Positions 51,260 through 60,625 are shown, counted from the first letter of the stretch. The stretch: DNA of 64,000 nt from Marinihelvus sp942491555 (GCA_942491555.1 CALOBN010000005.1:1240001-1304000); one strand, 5' to 3'. Notes: generated from the letters alone by a model not told the origin. Numbers and translations are program-made.

Positions 51260-52354
51260 ATGTCTATGTCTGCTGCCCAGGAGCCCCTGATTCGTGAACA
51301 GCTGTCGCGAATCAACGCGCCATTTCTTGATACCGATTTGTTGTCCGCCGGGATGGTCCGCGGTGTTGGCGTGGATGGTGATAAAGCGGCGGTCGAACTG
51401 CGCCTGGGTTTTCCGGCCGATGGCTTCATTGCCGGTTTGGCAGACGAGGTGCGCGATGGGCTGCTCGGTGCCGGGCTGGCAGCCGGGGTAACCGTTAACG
51501 CGGACTGGAAAGTGCTGCCGCACAAGGTCCAGGGTGAGCTGAAACCCCACGCAGGCATTCAGAACATTATTGCCGTGGCGTCCGGCAAGGGTGGCGTGGG
51601 CAAGTCCAGTACCGCGGTCAACCTGGCCCTGGCCCTGGCACGTGACGGGGCCCGTGTCGGGCTGCTGGATGCCGACATTTATGGTCCCAGTATCCCGCGC
51701 ATGCTGGGCGTGCAGGGTAAGCCGGAGACGGACGGCAAGAAGATCATTCCGCACCAGGCGCACGGGCTCAAGCTCATGTCCATGGGTTTTCTTGTTGAGG
51801 AAGAGAATCCGATGATCTGGCGGGGTCCGATGGTGACCTCGGCCCTGCAACAGATGCTGGGTGACTCAGACTGGGGTGCCCTGGATTACATGATTATTGA
51901 TCTGCCACCGGGTACCGGTGATATCCAGCTCACACTGGTGCAGAAAATTCCTGTTGCCGGCGCTGTCATCGTGACCACGCCGCAGGACATCGCACTGCTG
52001 GATGCCCGCAAGGCCTTGCAGATGTTCCGCAAACTAGACGTTCCGGTGCTGGGCGTGGTGGAGAACATGAGCACCCATATTTGTACCCAGTGCGGTTTTG
52101 AAGAGCCCATCTTCGGCACCGGGGGCGGTGATCGCATGGCGGAGCAGTACCAGATTCCGCTGCTCGGCCGGCTGCCGCTGGACATACGTATTCGCGAAGC
52201 CCTGGACAATGGCTGCCCGACGGTTGCCGGTGATCCGGATGGTGAACTGGCAGCCAGTTACATCGATTTTTCCCGCCGCACAGCCGCGCAACTGTCACAG
52301 CGCGAGCGCAACCTGAAACTCGACCTTCCAGAGATCAAGCTACAAAACCGCTGA
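51260..52354 (+). CDS. apbC: Fe-S cluster carrier ATPase ApbC/Mrp
   Basis: 364 residues. An N-terminal DUF59-like domain precedes the deviant Walker A GKGGVGKSSTAVNLALALA and switch DADIYGPSIPRML. A CxxC (CTQCGFEEP) is the cluster site. The protein loads Fe-S clusters onto target proteins. Opposite metG and followed by dcd, as in Pseudomonas. Confidence 0.95.
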   Translation: MSMSAAQEPLIREQLSRINAPFLDTDLLSAGMVRGVGVDGDKAAVELRLGFPADGFIAGLADEVRDGLLGAGLAAGVTVNADWKVLPHKVQGELKPHAGIQNIIAVASGKGGVGKSSTAVNLALALARDGARVGLLDADIYGPSIPRMLGVQGKPETDGKKIIPHQAHGLKLMSMGFLVEEENPMIWRGPMVTSALQQMLGDSDWGALDYMIIDLPPGTGDIQLTLVQKIPVAGAVIVTTPQDIALLDARKALQMFRKLDVPVLGVVENMSTHICTQCGFEEPIFGTGGGDRMAEQYQIPLLGRLPLDIRIREALDNGCPTVAGDPDGELAASYIDFSRRTAAQLSQRERNLKLDLPEIKLQNR

Positions 52355-52404
52355 TCTGCTAATTGCTGAACTTTGGGCCACCTATCCGGAGCACCGCACC
52401 GACC

Positions 52405-52974
52405 ATGAGTATTAAATCCGACCGCTGGATTCGCCGCATGGCGGAAGAGCACAATATGATCGAACCGTTCGAGCCCGGCCAGGTCCGGCGCAACGCCGCA
52501 GGCGAACGACTGGTCTCTTATGGCACTTCCAGCTACGGTTACGACGGCCGCTGTGCCAATCACTTCAAGATTTTTACCAACATCAACTCGGCGGTGGTCG
52601 ACCCCAAGGCATTCGATGAGAACAGCTTCGTCGATTTTGAAGGCGACTCCTGCATTATTCCGCCGAACTCCTTCGCCCTGGCGCACACCGTGGAATATTT
52701 TCGCATTCCACGCAGCGTTCTCACCATCTGCCTGGGCAAATCCACCTATGCCCGCTGCGGCATTATCGTCAATGTCACCCCGCTCGAACCCGAATGGGAA
52801 GGCCACGTCACCCTGGAGTTCTCCAACACAACCCCGCTCCCGGCCCGCATCTACGCCAACGAAGGCGTCGCCCAATTCCTGTTCTTCGAATCCGACGAAG
52901 AATGCGAAACCTCCTATCTCGACCGGGGCGGAAAATACCAGGGACAAAGGGGCGTCACGCTACCAAAGACCTAG
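52405..52974 (+). CDS. dcd: dCTP deaminase
   Basis: 189 residues from the ATG at 52405. Trimeric dCTP deaminase motifs: SSYGYDGRC, CLGKSTYARCGIIVNVTPLEPEWEGHVTLEFSN in two parts with catalytic Arg/Glu, and YQGQRGVTLPKT at the end. It makes dUTP from dCTP for thymidylate synthesis. The last 12 codons are part of a tandem duplication that extends into the downstream region. Confidence 0.96.
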   Translation: MSIKSDRWIRRMAEEHNMIEPFEPGQVRRNAAGERLVSYGTSSYGYDGRCANHFKIFTNINSAVVDPKAFDENSFVDFEGDSCIIPPNSFALAHTVEYFRIPRSVLTICLGKSTYARCGIIVNVTPLEPEWEGHVTLEFSNTTPLPARIYANEGVAQFLFFESDEECETSYLDRGGKYQGQRGVTLPKT

Positions 52975-53278
52975 GTGATGGGATGTCGCGTAGCCGTCGC
53001 TAAAGAGCGCGGGCGGTTTTCGCGCAGCGAAAGAAGCCAAGTGATGCAGCGACATGATGCAAGTTCAGTAGACAGATGCTACCGCCCCAGGGAAAGGGGC
53101 GCGCACCACCGGGATGTCGCGTAGCCGTCGCTAAAGAGCGCGGGCGGTTTTCGCGCAGCGAAAGAAGCCAAGTGATGCAGCGACATGATGCAAGTTCAGT
53201 AGACAGATGCTACCGCCACCAGGGACAAAGGGGCGTCACGCTACCAAAGACCTAGGTGATGGGATGTCGCGTAGCCGT
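52937..53278. repeat. Tandem block of dcd tail plus palindromic element
   Basis: Copy 1: dcd 3' tail (52937-52979) then a 107-base element (52980-53086). Copy 2: shortened tail (53087-53110, 24 bases) then an identical 107-base element (53111-53217). Copy 3: full tail (53218-53260) then the first 18 bases of the element (53261-53278), which runs up to the degS stop. Copies 1 and 2 of the element are identical. Each element is an interrupted palindrome: ATGTCGC pairs with GCGACAT, TCGCT with AGCGA, and GCGCG with CGCGC. It resembles a REP- or MITE-like unit. No transposase is nearby. Confidence 0.9.
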
Positions 53279-53281
53279 TGC

Positions 53282-54391
53282 TCAATCCAACGGCGGTTGC
53301 TGAATCAGCGTGGCGTAGGTTTCAAAAATATTGCCATCTCGCTGAATTCTCAGGGCGACCTGTTCGCCCGGCTCCATGCGCGAGACGGACAGCAGAACGG
53401 AGCGGGCATCGTCTGACTCCTTGCCATTAACCGCGAGCAGGATGTCGCCGGTGCGCAGGCTGGCGTTCCAGGCGGGACCCCCGGGCTCAACATCGTGTAC
53501 GCGAATGCCCTTGCGAACGGCACTGCCATCGGCTTGCATGGATAAGGGCAGGTCGGTAAACATCGCACCCAGCCAACCCCGGCGGACCGAACCATATTCA
53601 ATGATCTGTTGCATCACATCCCGGGCAATGGCGATCGGGATGGCAAAACCAATGTTCTGTCCCCCCGCTGCCAGGCCCAGGTTGCGCGTATTGATGCCGA
53701 TGACTTCGCCGTTCACATTAACCAGTGCGCCACCACTATTACCGGCGTTAATGGCAGCATCGGTCTGAATAAAGTCTTCGTACAACAGGGCGCGCAAGTC
53801 ATTACGACCCGTGGCGCTGACAATCCCCATGGTGACGGTATGGCTCAGCCCCAGCGCATTGCCGATGGCCAGCACAACGTCACCCACGCGGGGTTGCTCG
53901 TTCATTTTCAGGGGCGCAGCCGGCAGGCCGTCCAGTTCAATCTTGAGTACGGCCAGATCCGTGGCCGGATCCGAACCAACCACCTGGGCGGGCGCGTAGC
54001 GGCCATCCCAGAGGGCTACCTGGATGTTGGCCACCTCATTAACCACGTGATCATTGGTGAGGATATAGCCGTCCGCGCGAATCAACACACCGGAGCCCAC
54101 GTCGCGGCGTGAGCGTGCCACATATTGCCGCCCCAGAATGCGTCGAATCTGCGGGTTTACTTCCTGCAGCTCCACTGTTTGCGTGTAGATGCTGACGACG
54201 GAAGGCGCCGCCCGGTCAACGGCATCGGCAAAGGTGATATTCGATGGGCCTGAGAACTGCTGAACCGCCGGTCCCAGCAGCCGCTCACGCAGATTTGGTA
54301 GCGCCAGGATCAACACAAAAGCAAGGGCGAGTCCGGCCGTAACGGACCGTAACAAAAACCCCAACGAACGTTTTGTGGCGGCGTAATTCAT
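53282..54391 (-). CDS. degS: Site-1 protease DegS/AlgW-like
   Basis: 369 residues from the ATG at 54391, with AAGAGA upstream. One N-terminal signal anchor (LRSVTAGLALAFVLILALPN), a trypsin-like domain with His in ILTNDHVV, Asp in ATDLAVL and Ser in NAGNSGGALVN, and one C-terminal PDZ domain (GWLGAMF ... GDILLAVNGKESDDARSV). A single PDZ and an N-terminal anchor distinguish DegS from DegP/DegQ. It cleaves the anti-sigma factor RseA to activate the sigma-E envelope stress response. Confidence 0.92.
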   Translation of the reverse strand: MNYAATKRSLGFLLRSVTAGLALAFVLILALPNLRERLLGPAVQQFSGPSNITFADAVDRAAPSVVSIYTQTVELQEVNPQIRRILGRQYVARSRRDVGSGVLIRADGYILTNDHVVNEVANIQVALWDGRYAPAQVVGSDPATDLAVLKIELDGLPAAPLKMNEQPRVGDVVLAIGNALGLSHTVTMGIVSATGRNDLRALLYEDFIQTDAAINAGNSGGALVNVNGEVIGINTRNLGLAAGGQNIGFAIPIAIARDVMQQIIEYGSVRRGWLGAMFTDLPLSMQADGSAVRKGIRVHDVEPGGPAWNASLRTGDILLAVNGKESDDARSVLLSVSRMEPGEQVALRIQRDGNIFETYATLIQQPPLD

Positions 54392-54463
54392 GCCAGTCTC
54401 TTTGGCTGGGCGCACAATTGGCTGCAGGTGTCAGACACAATGCAGATATTAACGTTAAAGCAT

Positions 54464-54766
54464 TTGTCCCGCATGGGCTAAATCGGATAAAATAGTGGAT
54501 TGATCAGATGATGGTTCCCTGCAAATGCTCACGTGGCGAGGTGAAAACCGCTACCGGGATGCAGAGCGTCCGCTAAGCGGTGGTCCTTGATACTGCTGTC
54601 AAAGCTGGAAATCTCTGCACTGGGCTTCGCCGGAATTTCACATGTCATACCCGAAAATCGCAGCAATTGGCTTCGGGCAGTCGCCTGGGGCAATCGGAAT
54701 GATCCGTATCTAAACGTCCACTGGTGCTCAGCATCTGATGGGCACATCTTGAATCTGGAGTAGCAC
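54464..54766 (+). promoter_or_regulatory. Promoter and long leader for the petABC operon
   Basis: TTGTCC (54464-54469) and TAAAAT (54488-54493) are 18 bases apart. They are about 270 bases before petA, leaving a long untranslated leader. I see no gene in it. Parts are self-complementary but no recognised riboswitch. Confidence 0.5.
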
Positions 54767-55363
54767 ATGTCTACTGATGGTGTGAATAACGGGCGGCGTA
54801 AATTTCTTGTCGCTGCAACTTCTGTCGTCGGTGCCGCCGGTGTAAGCGTGGCCGCCGTTCCTTTCATAGCGAACTGGTTCCCCTCTGAAAAGGCCAAAGC
54901 AGTGGGCGCGCCGGTTCAGGTCAACGTCGCCAAGCTGAATTACGGACAAATCCTGAAAGTTCAGTGGCGTGGTCAGACCATTGGCGTACTGAAACGCAGC
55001 GCAGAGATGCTGGGACACCTTCCGGAAGTGGATAACCGTTTGCGCGATCCGTCCTCAATGGACTCGCTGCAACCCGAATTTGCCAGTAATGAGGCGCGTG
55101 CGCTGAACCCCGAGTATCTCGTGGTTAACATGCACTGCACCCACCTGGGTTGCATACCCGAGCTTATTCCCCAGGTTGGCGCGCAGCCATTTGACGCCGA
55201 CTGGAAGGGCGGCTTTTATTGCCCTTGCCACAAATCCAAGTTTGACCTGTCGGGCCGCGTTTTTACCGGCGTGCCGGCACCCACGAACCTTACCGTACCG
55301 CCTTATAGCTTTGTTGATGACCGGACCATCATGATTGGTGTGAGTCCGGAGGGGATGTCCTGA
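54767..55363 (+). CDS. petA: Rieske iron-sulfur subunit of cytochrome bc1
   Basis: 198 residues. A Tat-type signal anchor (NNGRRKFLVAATSVVGAAG), then the Rieske domain with box 1 CTHLGC (Cys124, His126, Cys129) and box 2 CPCH (Cys152, Cys154, His155). The [2Fe-2S] head oxidises ubiquinol and reduces cytochrome c1. It shares one base with petB. Confidence 0.97.
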   Translation: MSTDGVNNGRRKFLVAATSVVGAAGVSVAAVPFIANWFPSEKAKAVGAPVQVNVAKLNYGQILKVQWRGQTIGVLKRSAEMLGHLPEVDNRLRDPSSMDSLQPEFASNEARALNPEYLVVNMHCTHLGCIPELIPQVGAQPFDADWKGGFYCPCHKSKFDLSGRVFTGVPAPTNLTVPPYSFVDDRTIMIGVSPEGMS

Positions 55364-56622
55364 TGGCTGCTTCAGATAACTCAATGGAAACAAGCCCTGC
55401 CGAGACCCGCGCTGAAGCGGCGATGGGCTGGGTTGATAAGCGTCTGCCGGTCACCAAGTTCTGGAATGACCACCTGGCGAAATACTATGCGCCCAAGAAC
55501 TTCAACTTCTGGTACTACATGGGCTCACTGGCCGTTCTCGTGCTGGCCATGCAGATTCTTACCGGTATCTTCCTGACCATGCAGTACAAACCATCGGCGG
55601 CAGAAGCGTTTGCCTCGGTGGAGTACATCATGCGCGATGTTCAGTGGGGCTGGCTGGTTCGCTACATGCACTCGACGGGTGCTTCCTTCTTTTTTATTGT
55701 CATTTACCTGCACATGTTCAGGGCCATGCTGTATGGCTCATACCGCAAACCGCGTGAGCTGATCTGGATCTTTGGCATGATTATCTATCTGCTGCTCATG
55801 GCAGAAGCATTCTTCGGCTACGTGCTGCCCTGGGGACAAATGTCCTACTGGGGTGCGCAGGTGATCATTAACCTGTTTGGCGCCATTCCGATGATTGGAG
55901 AGCCATTGACCGAGTGGATTCGCGGTGACTACTTCATCTCCGATGCAACGGTAAACCGGTTCTTTGCGCTGCACGTGGTTGCACTGCCAATTGCCATCCT
56001 TGGGCTGGTCGTGTTGCACCTCACGGCCCTGCATGAAACCGGCTCAAATAACCCGGACGGCATTGAAATCAAGGAAAACAAGGACGCTAATGGCATTCCC
56101 CGTGATGGCATTCCTTTCCACCCGTACTACACGGTGAAGGATCTGTTCGGCGCAGCGATATTCATGCTGATTTTTGCCTTCGTTATCTTCTTCTGGCCCG
56201 AGGGCGGAGGTCTGTTCCTCGAGCACGATAACTTTGTGCCGGCCGACCCCCTGGTGACCCCGACGCTGATCAAGCCAGTCTGGTACTTCACGCCGTACTA
56301 CGCGATTCTGAAAGCGGTGCCTGACAAACTGATGGGTGTCGTGCTCATGGGCGTTTCGGTGATGATCCTGTTCTTCCTGCCCTGGCTGGATCGCTCGCCG
56401 GTTCGTTCTATCCGCTACAAGGGTGCCTGGTACAAGATCCTCCTGTTCGTATTCGCCATCGCGTTTATTCGTCTTGGCATGCTGGGCATGGCTGAGGGCA
56501 CGCCGGCAGAGATGTGGGAGACGCGCTTCTGGACATTTGTCTACTTCGCATTCTTTATTCTCCTGTTTTTCCTCAGCAAAGGCGGCAAGACCAAGCCTCT
56601 TCCTGAAAGGGTGACACACTGA
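55363..56622 (+). CDS. petB: Cytochrome b subunit of cytochrome bc1
   Basis: 419 residues with eight helices. Haem ligand His are in RYMHSTGASFFFIVIYLHMF and RFFALHVVALPIAILGLVVLH. The Qo-site PEWY-type motif is replaced by KPVWYFTPYY. This is the membrane core of complex III. Confidence 0.97.
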   Translation: MAASDNSMETSPAETRAEAAMGWVDKRLPVTKFWNDHLAKYYAPKNFNFWYYMGSLAVLVLAMQILTGIFLTMQYKPSAAEAFASVEYIMRDVQWGWLVRYMHSTGASFFFIVIYLHMFRAMLYGSYRKPRELIWIFGMIIYLLLMAEAFFGYVLPWGQMSYWGAQVIINLFGAIPMIGEPLTEWIRGDYFISDATVNRFFALHVVALPIAILGLVVLHLTALHETGSNNPDGIEIKENKDANGIPRDGIPFHPYYTVKDLFGAAIFMLIFAFVIFFWPEGGGLFLEHDNFVPADPLVTPTLIKPVWYFTPYYAILKAVPDKLMGVVLMGVSVMILFFLPWLDRSPVRSIRYKGAWYKILLFVFAIAFIRLGMLGMAEGTPAEMWETRFWTFVYFAFFILLFFLSKGGKTKPLPERVTH

Positions 56623-57374
56623 TGATCAGTTTCAGCAGACAATATCGATTGGTGACGGCACTGGTGCTGGGCCTGGTTTTGACGCCGGCAGTTCACGCGG
56701 CCGGTGGCGGGGCGAAGCTGGTGCCTTCCGAGGTGAATGTTCACGATCTCGCCAGCCTGCAAAGCGGCGCGCAGCTGTACGTGAACTACTGCATTGGTTG
56801 TCACAGCCTTAACTTCATGCGCTATAACCGTCTCGCGGACGATCTTGAGTTGAGCGAGGAAATGGTGATGAATAACCTGGTATTCTCGGATTCCAAGTTT
56901 GGTGAGCCCATGACCAATGCGATGACCGCCGAGGCTGGTGCGATCTTTTTCGGCAAGGCACCCCCCGATCTCTCACTGGTAGGTCGTTCACGCGGCGCTG
57001 ACTGGATCTACAACTACCTGATTAACTTCTACCAGGATGAGAACGGTGGCTGGAACAACACGATCCTGGAAAACGCCGCCATGCCGCATGTGCTTTGGCA
57101 GCTGCAGGGTATTCAGGAACCGGTGTACGAGACGACGATGGAAGGCGGCATGGAAGTGCGCAAAGTGGCGTCTCTGGAGCTCGTTGAGCCCGGTCTCATG
57201 GGTGAGGAAGAGTACAAGACTGCCATGCGTGACCTGACCGCATTTCTCGACTACGTTGGCGAGCCCATTCAGCTTAAGCGCAAGAAGATTGGCGTCTGGG
57301 TTATGGCATTCCTGGCGTTCTTTGCGTTTCTCGCGTTCCTGTTGAAGGCTGAGTACTGGCGGGACGTGCACTAG
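56622..57374 (+). CDS. petC: Cytochrome c1 subunit of cytochrome bc1
   Basis: 250 residues. Signal peptide (VLGLVLTPAVHAA), haem-binding CIGCH (NYCIGCHSLNFMRYNRL), the distal Met near MPHVLW, and one C-terminal anchor helix (VWVMAFLAFFAFLAFLL). It accepts electrons from the Rieske protein. Confidence 0.97.
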   Translation: MISFSRQYRLVTALVLGLVLTPAVHAAGGGAKLVPSEVNVHDLASLQSGAQLYVNYCIGCHSLNFMRYNRLADDLELSEEMVMNNLVFSDSKFGEPMTNAMTAEAGAIFFGKAPPDLSLVGRSRGADWIYNYLINFYQDENGGWNNTILENAAMPHVLWQLQGIQEPVYETTMEGGMEVRKVASLELVEPGLMGEEEYKTAMRDLTAFLDYVGEPIQLKRKKIGVWVMAFLAFFAFLAFLLKAEYWRDVH

Positions 57375-57406
57375 AATAGAAGTGCCTGTCGGAAATTAAA
57401 ACAATA

Positions 57407-57430
57407 GCAGGGCCGCAAAGACGGCCCTGC
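57407..57430 (+). terminator. Hairpin between petC and sspA
   Basis: GCAGGGCCG and CGGCCCTGC form a perfect 9-bp stem with a 6-base loop, 32 bases after petC. No T-run, so it may only partly terminate, allowing some sspA read-through. Confidence 0.55.
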
Positions 57431-57449
57431 ATCACTGGGAGTTACTGCT

Positions 57450-58088
57450 GTGTCCTCATCCATTAAAGGGCGTTCCACCATGGCCCTGTATTCGTCGTCA
57501 AACAACATTGACTGTCACCGGGTTCGTTTTGTACTGGCCGAAAAAGGCATCAATGTCGAGATTGTTGATGTTGACAAGGACTCCTCCGCAGCCGAGGACC
57601 TGGCCGAGCTGACCCCCTACAATGAGACACCCACCCTGGTAGATCGTGACCTGGTGCTTTACGACGCCGGTGTTATCAACGAGTACCTGGATGAACGCTA
57701 TCCTCATCCTCCGCTGATGCCGGTTGACCCGGTCTCGCGTGCCGGTCTGCGACTGGTCCACTATCGCGTTCTGCGCGACTGGTATCCGCTGGCACGTGAG
57801 ATTGAGGCAGCAACCGGTAAGAAGGCAGATAAGCCGCGCAAACAACTCAAGGAAGGCATCATTGCCTCTGACGAGTTGTTCCAGAATGCGGAGTTCGTTC
57901 TGGGCGATGAGCTCAGCCTGGTTGATTGCTCACTGGCGCCACTGTTCTGGCGTCTGCCGGTCTACGGAATCAAGCTTGGTTCCTCCGGCAGGTCCGTGCA
58001 AGGTTATATCCAGCGCCTGTTTCAACGTGAATCTTTCAAGGCCAGCCTCACCGCCGCCGAGCGGGAGATGATTCTTAACGCGTCGTGA
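57450..58088 (+). CDS. sspA: Stringent starvation protein A
   Basis: 212 residues from the GTG at 57450, which keeps the short N-terminal extension (MSSSIKGRSTMALYSSSNN) also found in E. coli SspA. The ATG at 57480 is an alternative. GST-like fold with the SspA motif ELTPYNETPTLVDRDLVLYD and YLDERYPHPPLMPVDP. It binds RNA polymerase under starvation and acid stress. Downstream of petABC as in many gammaproteobacteria. Confidence 0.94.
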   Translation: MSSSIKGRSTMALYSSSNNIDCHRVRFVLAEKGINVEIVDVDKDSSAAEDLAELTPYNETPTLVDRDLVLYDAGVINEYLDERYPHPPLMPVDPVSRAGLRLVHYRVLRDWYPLAREIEAATGKKADKPRKQLKEGIIASDELFQNAEFVLGDELSLVDCSLAPLFWRLPVYGIKLGSSGRSVQGYIQRLFQRESFKASLTAAEREMILNAS

Positions 58089-58104
58089 TCGAAGTATCCG
58101 GCGA

Positions 58105-58506
58105 GTGATGACATCCAGCAAACCTTATCTCCTGCGGGCGTTGTACGAGTGGATTCTCGATAACGACATGACGCCGCACCTGATCGTGGATGCTGAGGCT
58201 AAAGGTGTCGTAGTGCCGCCGCAGGCCATTCAGGATGGTCGTGTTGTGCTCAATATCTCACCGTCTGCCACCCGTGATCTGATGCTGGAAAATGACAGCG
58301 TCAGCTTCCAGGCCCGCTTCTCAGGTGTTTCCCGCGAGTTGTGGGTGCCCTCTGCAGCAATCCTGGCAATCTATGCGCGTGAAAACGGGCAGGGGATGAT
58401 GTTTGCTGATGTGGCAGATGAGGAGCCTGCCGATGAAGCGCCAGGCCCCGATGACGATAAGCCGGGGCCACGCCCGGGTGGTCCCAGGTTGCGCGTTATC
58501 AAATAA
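58105..58506 (+). CDS. sspB: ClpXP adaptor SspB
   Basis: About 133 residues (GTG at 58105 or ATG at 58108). Substrate-binding domain with PYLLRALYEWILDNDMTPHL and GVVVPPQAIQDGRVVLNIS, a Pro/Asp-rich linker and the ClpX-docking tail PRLRVIK, matching the LRVVK tail of E. coli SspB. It delivers ssrA-tagged proteins, and the RseA fragment in E. coli, to ClpXP, which links it to DegS in this window. Its end overlaps the convergent Smr gene by 8 bases. Confidence 0.94.
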   Translation: MMTSSKPYLLRALYEWILDNDMTPHLIVDAEAKGVVVPPQAIQDGRVVLNISPSATRDLMLENDSVSFQARFSGVSRELWVPSAAILAIYARENGQGMMFADVADEEPADEAPGPDDDKPGPRPGGPRLRVIK

Positions 58507-59065
58507 CCGGTCTTCGCTGACGCAGCAGGACGATAACCGCACCGGTACCTCCGTCAACGGGTCGGCAGCTGGTAAAAGCCACCACGCTCTTGTGGCGGCG
58601 CAAAATCTGGTTAGTCATTTGTTTCAGAACGGGCCGGTTCTGTGAACGCAGTCCTTTGCCATGAACCACCCGCACGCAGCCCAGGCCCTGCGCTGTAACG
58701 TCGCTGATAAACTGGAGCAGGGCGAGCTTTGCGGTATCGCGGGTCATGTGATGCAGGTCCAGGTGGGCATGGACCGCGTAATGCCCGCGGCGTAAACGCC
58801 GCAGCAGCCGGGGCGGGAAACCATCGCGAAGAAAACTTAATTCTTCACCGGATTCCACGTCCAGATCGTCGTAATTCTGCAATGGCTCGAGTAATTCATC
58901 GAGCACCGCGGCCTCGTCTTGCAAGCGTTGTCGTGGGATCGGGGCTGGCCGCGGACGATCATGCAGGACGCGCTCCGCATTTTGCAGGGGTCGCGTACCG
59001 GCGATGGCCTCACGAAACAGGCCGGCATCATCTTCCCGGTCTTTTTCGTCACTCAATGGAATCAC
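58499..59065 (-). CDS. Smr-domain protein
   Basis: 188 residues from the GTG at 59065, the only reasonable start codon before the domain. The C-terminal Smr domain has HAHLDLHHMTRDTAKLALLQF, RVVHGKGLRSQ and ILRRHKSVVAFTSCRPVDGGTGAVIVLLR. N-terminal ~95 residues are acidic and Arg-rich (YdaL-like). Smr domains bind or cleave branched nucleic acids; short Smr proteins such as SmrB cut mRNA at collided ribosomes. Confidence 0.85.
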   Translation of the reverse strand: MIPLSDEKDREDDAGLFREAIAGTRPLQNAERVLHDRPRPAPIPRQRLQDEAAVLDELLEPLQNYDDLDVESGEELSFLRDGFPPRLLRRLRRGHYAVHAHLDLHHMTRDTAKLALLQFISDVTAQGLGCVRVVHGKGLRSQNRPVLKQMTNQILRRHKSVVAFTSCRPVDGGTGAVIVLLRQRRPVI

Positions 59066-59159
59066 ACATTCACGTTGGGGAGTGGAGTCCGTACAATAAC
59101 ATCGCTTATTAATGGCGTCTGCTGACGCCCAAGCCTTATTGGAGGGGCCAAGGCATCGC

Positions 59160-59945
59160 ATGCATATTCTGATCAGTAACGACGACGGTCTGTCGGCCAC
59201 CGGTATCCAGGTACTCGCTGAGCGCCTGAAGCATGTCGGTGATATTACGATCGTGGCGCCGGACCGTAACTGCAGCGGTGCCAGTAACTCCCTGACGCTT
59301 GAGTCCCCAATCCGTATCCACGAAGAGGCACCCGGGGTGCACCGCGTCAGCGGCACACCCACCGACTGTGTGCACGTTGCCTTAACCGGCCTGTTGGAGA
59401 AAGACCCCGACATGGTGGTTTCCGGCATTAACCATGGTGCCAACCTGGGCGATGATGTGATTTATTCAGGCACCGTTGCAGCAGCCATGGAAGGGCGCTT
59501 TCTGGGCTTGCCGGCCATTGCCCTGTCCCTGGTTTATGACGAGTCGCCACAACATTTCGCCACGGCGGCGGAGGCAGCGGCGCGGTTGGTTACACAATTG
59601 CTGCGGGATCCCCTGCCGGCAGATACGATACTCAATGTGAACATTCCTGACCGCCCCTGGGAAGACATTAAAGGTTTTGAGGTCACCCGGCTGGGTCACC
59701 GGCACCGTGCCGAGCCCTCCGTGGCAACCACGGACCCGCGTGGTCGACCGATGTACTGGATCGGGCCTGCCGGTGCTGAGGAAGATGCAGGTCCCGGCAC
59801 AGACTTTGATGCAATCCGCCGGGGTTATATCTCCATCACGCCCATCCATGTGGATCTGACCCGCTACCAGGCACTGGACCAGGTTTCCGGCTGGGTATCA
59901 ATGATCAGCACGGCGGAACCGGAGACGGATGATGGTGCATCGTGA
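59160..59945 (+). CDS. surE: 5'/3'-nucleotidase SurE
   Basis: 261 residues from the ATG at 59160. Metal-binding Asp8-Asp9 (ISNDDGLSATG), NCSGASNSLTLE, VSGINHGANLGDDVIYSGTV and SGTPTDCVHVAL are SurE hallmarks. It dephosphorylates nucleotides in stationary phase. Overlaps pcm. Confidence 0.96.
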   Translation: MHILISNDDGLSATGIQVLAERLKHVGDITIVAPDRNCSGASNSLTLESPIRIHEEAPGVHRVSGTPTDCVHVALTGLLEKDPDMVVSGINHGANLGDDVIYSGTVAAAMEGRFLGLPAIALSLVYDESPQHFATAAEAAARLVTQLLRDPLPADTILNVNIPDRPWEDIKGFEVTRLGHRHRAEPSVATTDPRGRPMYWIGPAGAEEDAGPGTDFDAIRRGYISITPIHVDLTRYQALDQVSGWVSMISTAEPETDDGAS

Positions 59946-60619
59946 TGCATGATCGTCGCTTGACTGCCGGCGCCCGGGGTATTGGCATGACCTCGCAGGG
60001 TACCCGTGATCGACTGGTGCAAAGACTGCGCGACAATGGCATTAAAGATGAGCGTGTGCTTGCCGCGATTCTCAACACGCCACGGCATGAGTTTGTAGAC
60101 GAGGCCCTGAGCAGCCGCGCGTATGAAGATACCGCGCTACCCATCGGGCAAAAGCAAACCATTTCTCAGCCGTGGATCGTCGCCCGCATGACCGAGGCCC
60201 TGCTCGATGGTGGTTCACCCGCCAAGGTGCTGGAAGTGGGAACCGGCTCCGGCTATCAATCAGCCATTCTCGCCCAACTGGTCAAGGACGTATTTACCGT
60301 GGAGCGCATCAAGGAACTGGTACGGCCGGCCCGTCAGTTGTTTCATCGGCTGCGACTCTACAATATCCACTCGCGACATTCGGACGGCCACATAGGCTGG
60401 GCCAGCCAGGCGCCTTTCGACGCAATCATGGTGACTGCCGCGGCGCGCACGATACCTGAAGACCTGGTTGCACAACTCAAGGTCGGTGGCTTGCTGATCA
60501 TGCCCCTGGATCGCGGCAAAGAGCAGCGCTTACTGGCGATTCGCCGAACAGAAGAAGGTTTTGACGAAACTGACCTTGGCGCCGTGGTGTTTGTGCCCAT
60601 GCTTAACGGCCTGGCCTGA
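59945..60619 (+). CDS. pcm: Protein-L-isoaspartate O-methyltransferase
   Basis: 224 residues from the ATG at 59945; a later in-frame ATG at 59987 also fits the family length. EDTALPIGQKQTISQPWIVARM is the substrate-site segment and VLEVGTGSGYQSAILAQL the SAM loop. Repairs isoaspartyl residues in aged proteins. Followed by nlpD and rpoS. Confidence 0.96.
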   Translation: MHDRRLTAGARGIGMTSQGTRDRLVQRLRDNGIKDERVLAAILNTPRHEFVDEALSSRAYEDTALPIGQKQTISQPWIVARMTEALLDGGSPAKVLEVGTGSGYQSAILAQLVKDVFTVERIKELVRPARQLFHRLRLYNIHSRHSDGHIGWASQAPFDAIMVTAAARTIPEDLVAQLKVGGLLIMPLDRGKEQRLLAIRRTEEGFDETDLGAVVFVPMLNGLA

Positions 60620-60625
60620 GACACC

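Noticed and set aside
52980..53278. CRISPR array
   Set aside because: Only two or three long units with no short regular repeats and spacers; it is a tandem duplication with a gene tail.
54494..54766. 6S RNA, SRP RNA or tmRNA in the petA leader
   Set aside because: None of the conserved sequence blocks I know for these RNAs is visible.
54529..54897. 122-codon minus-strand frame in the petA leader
   Set aside because: Extends into petA on the other strand and has no ribosome site or family motif.
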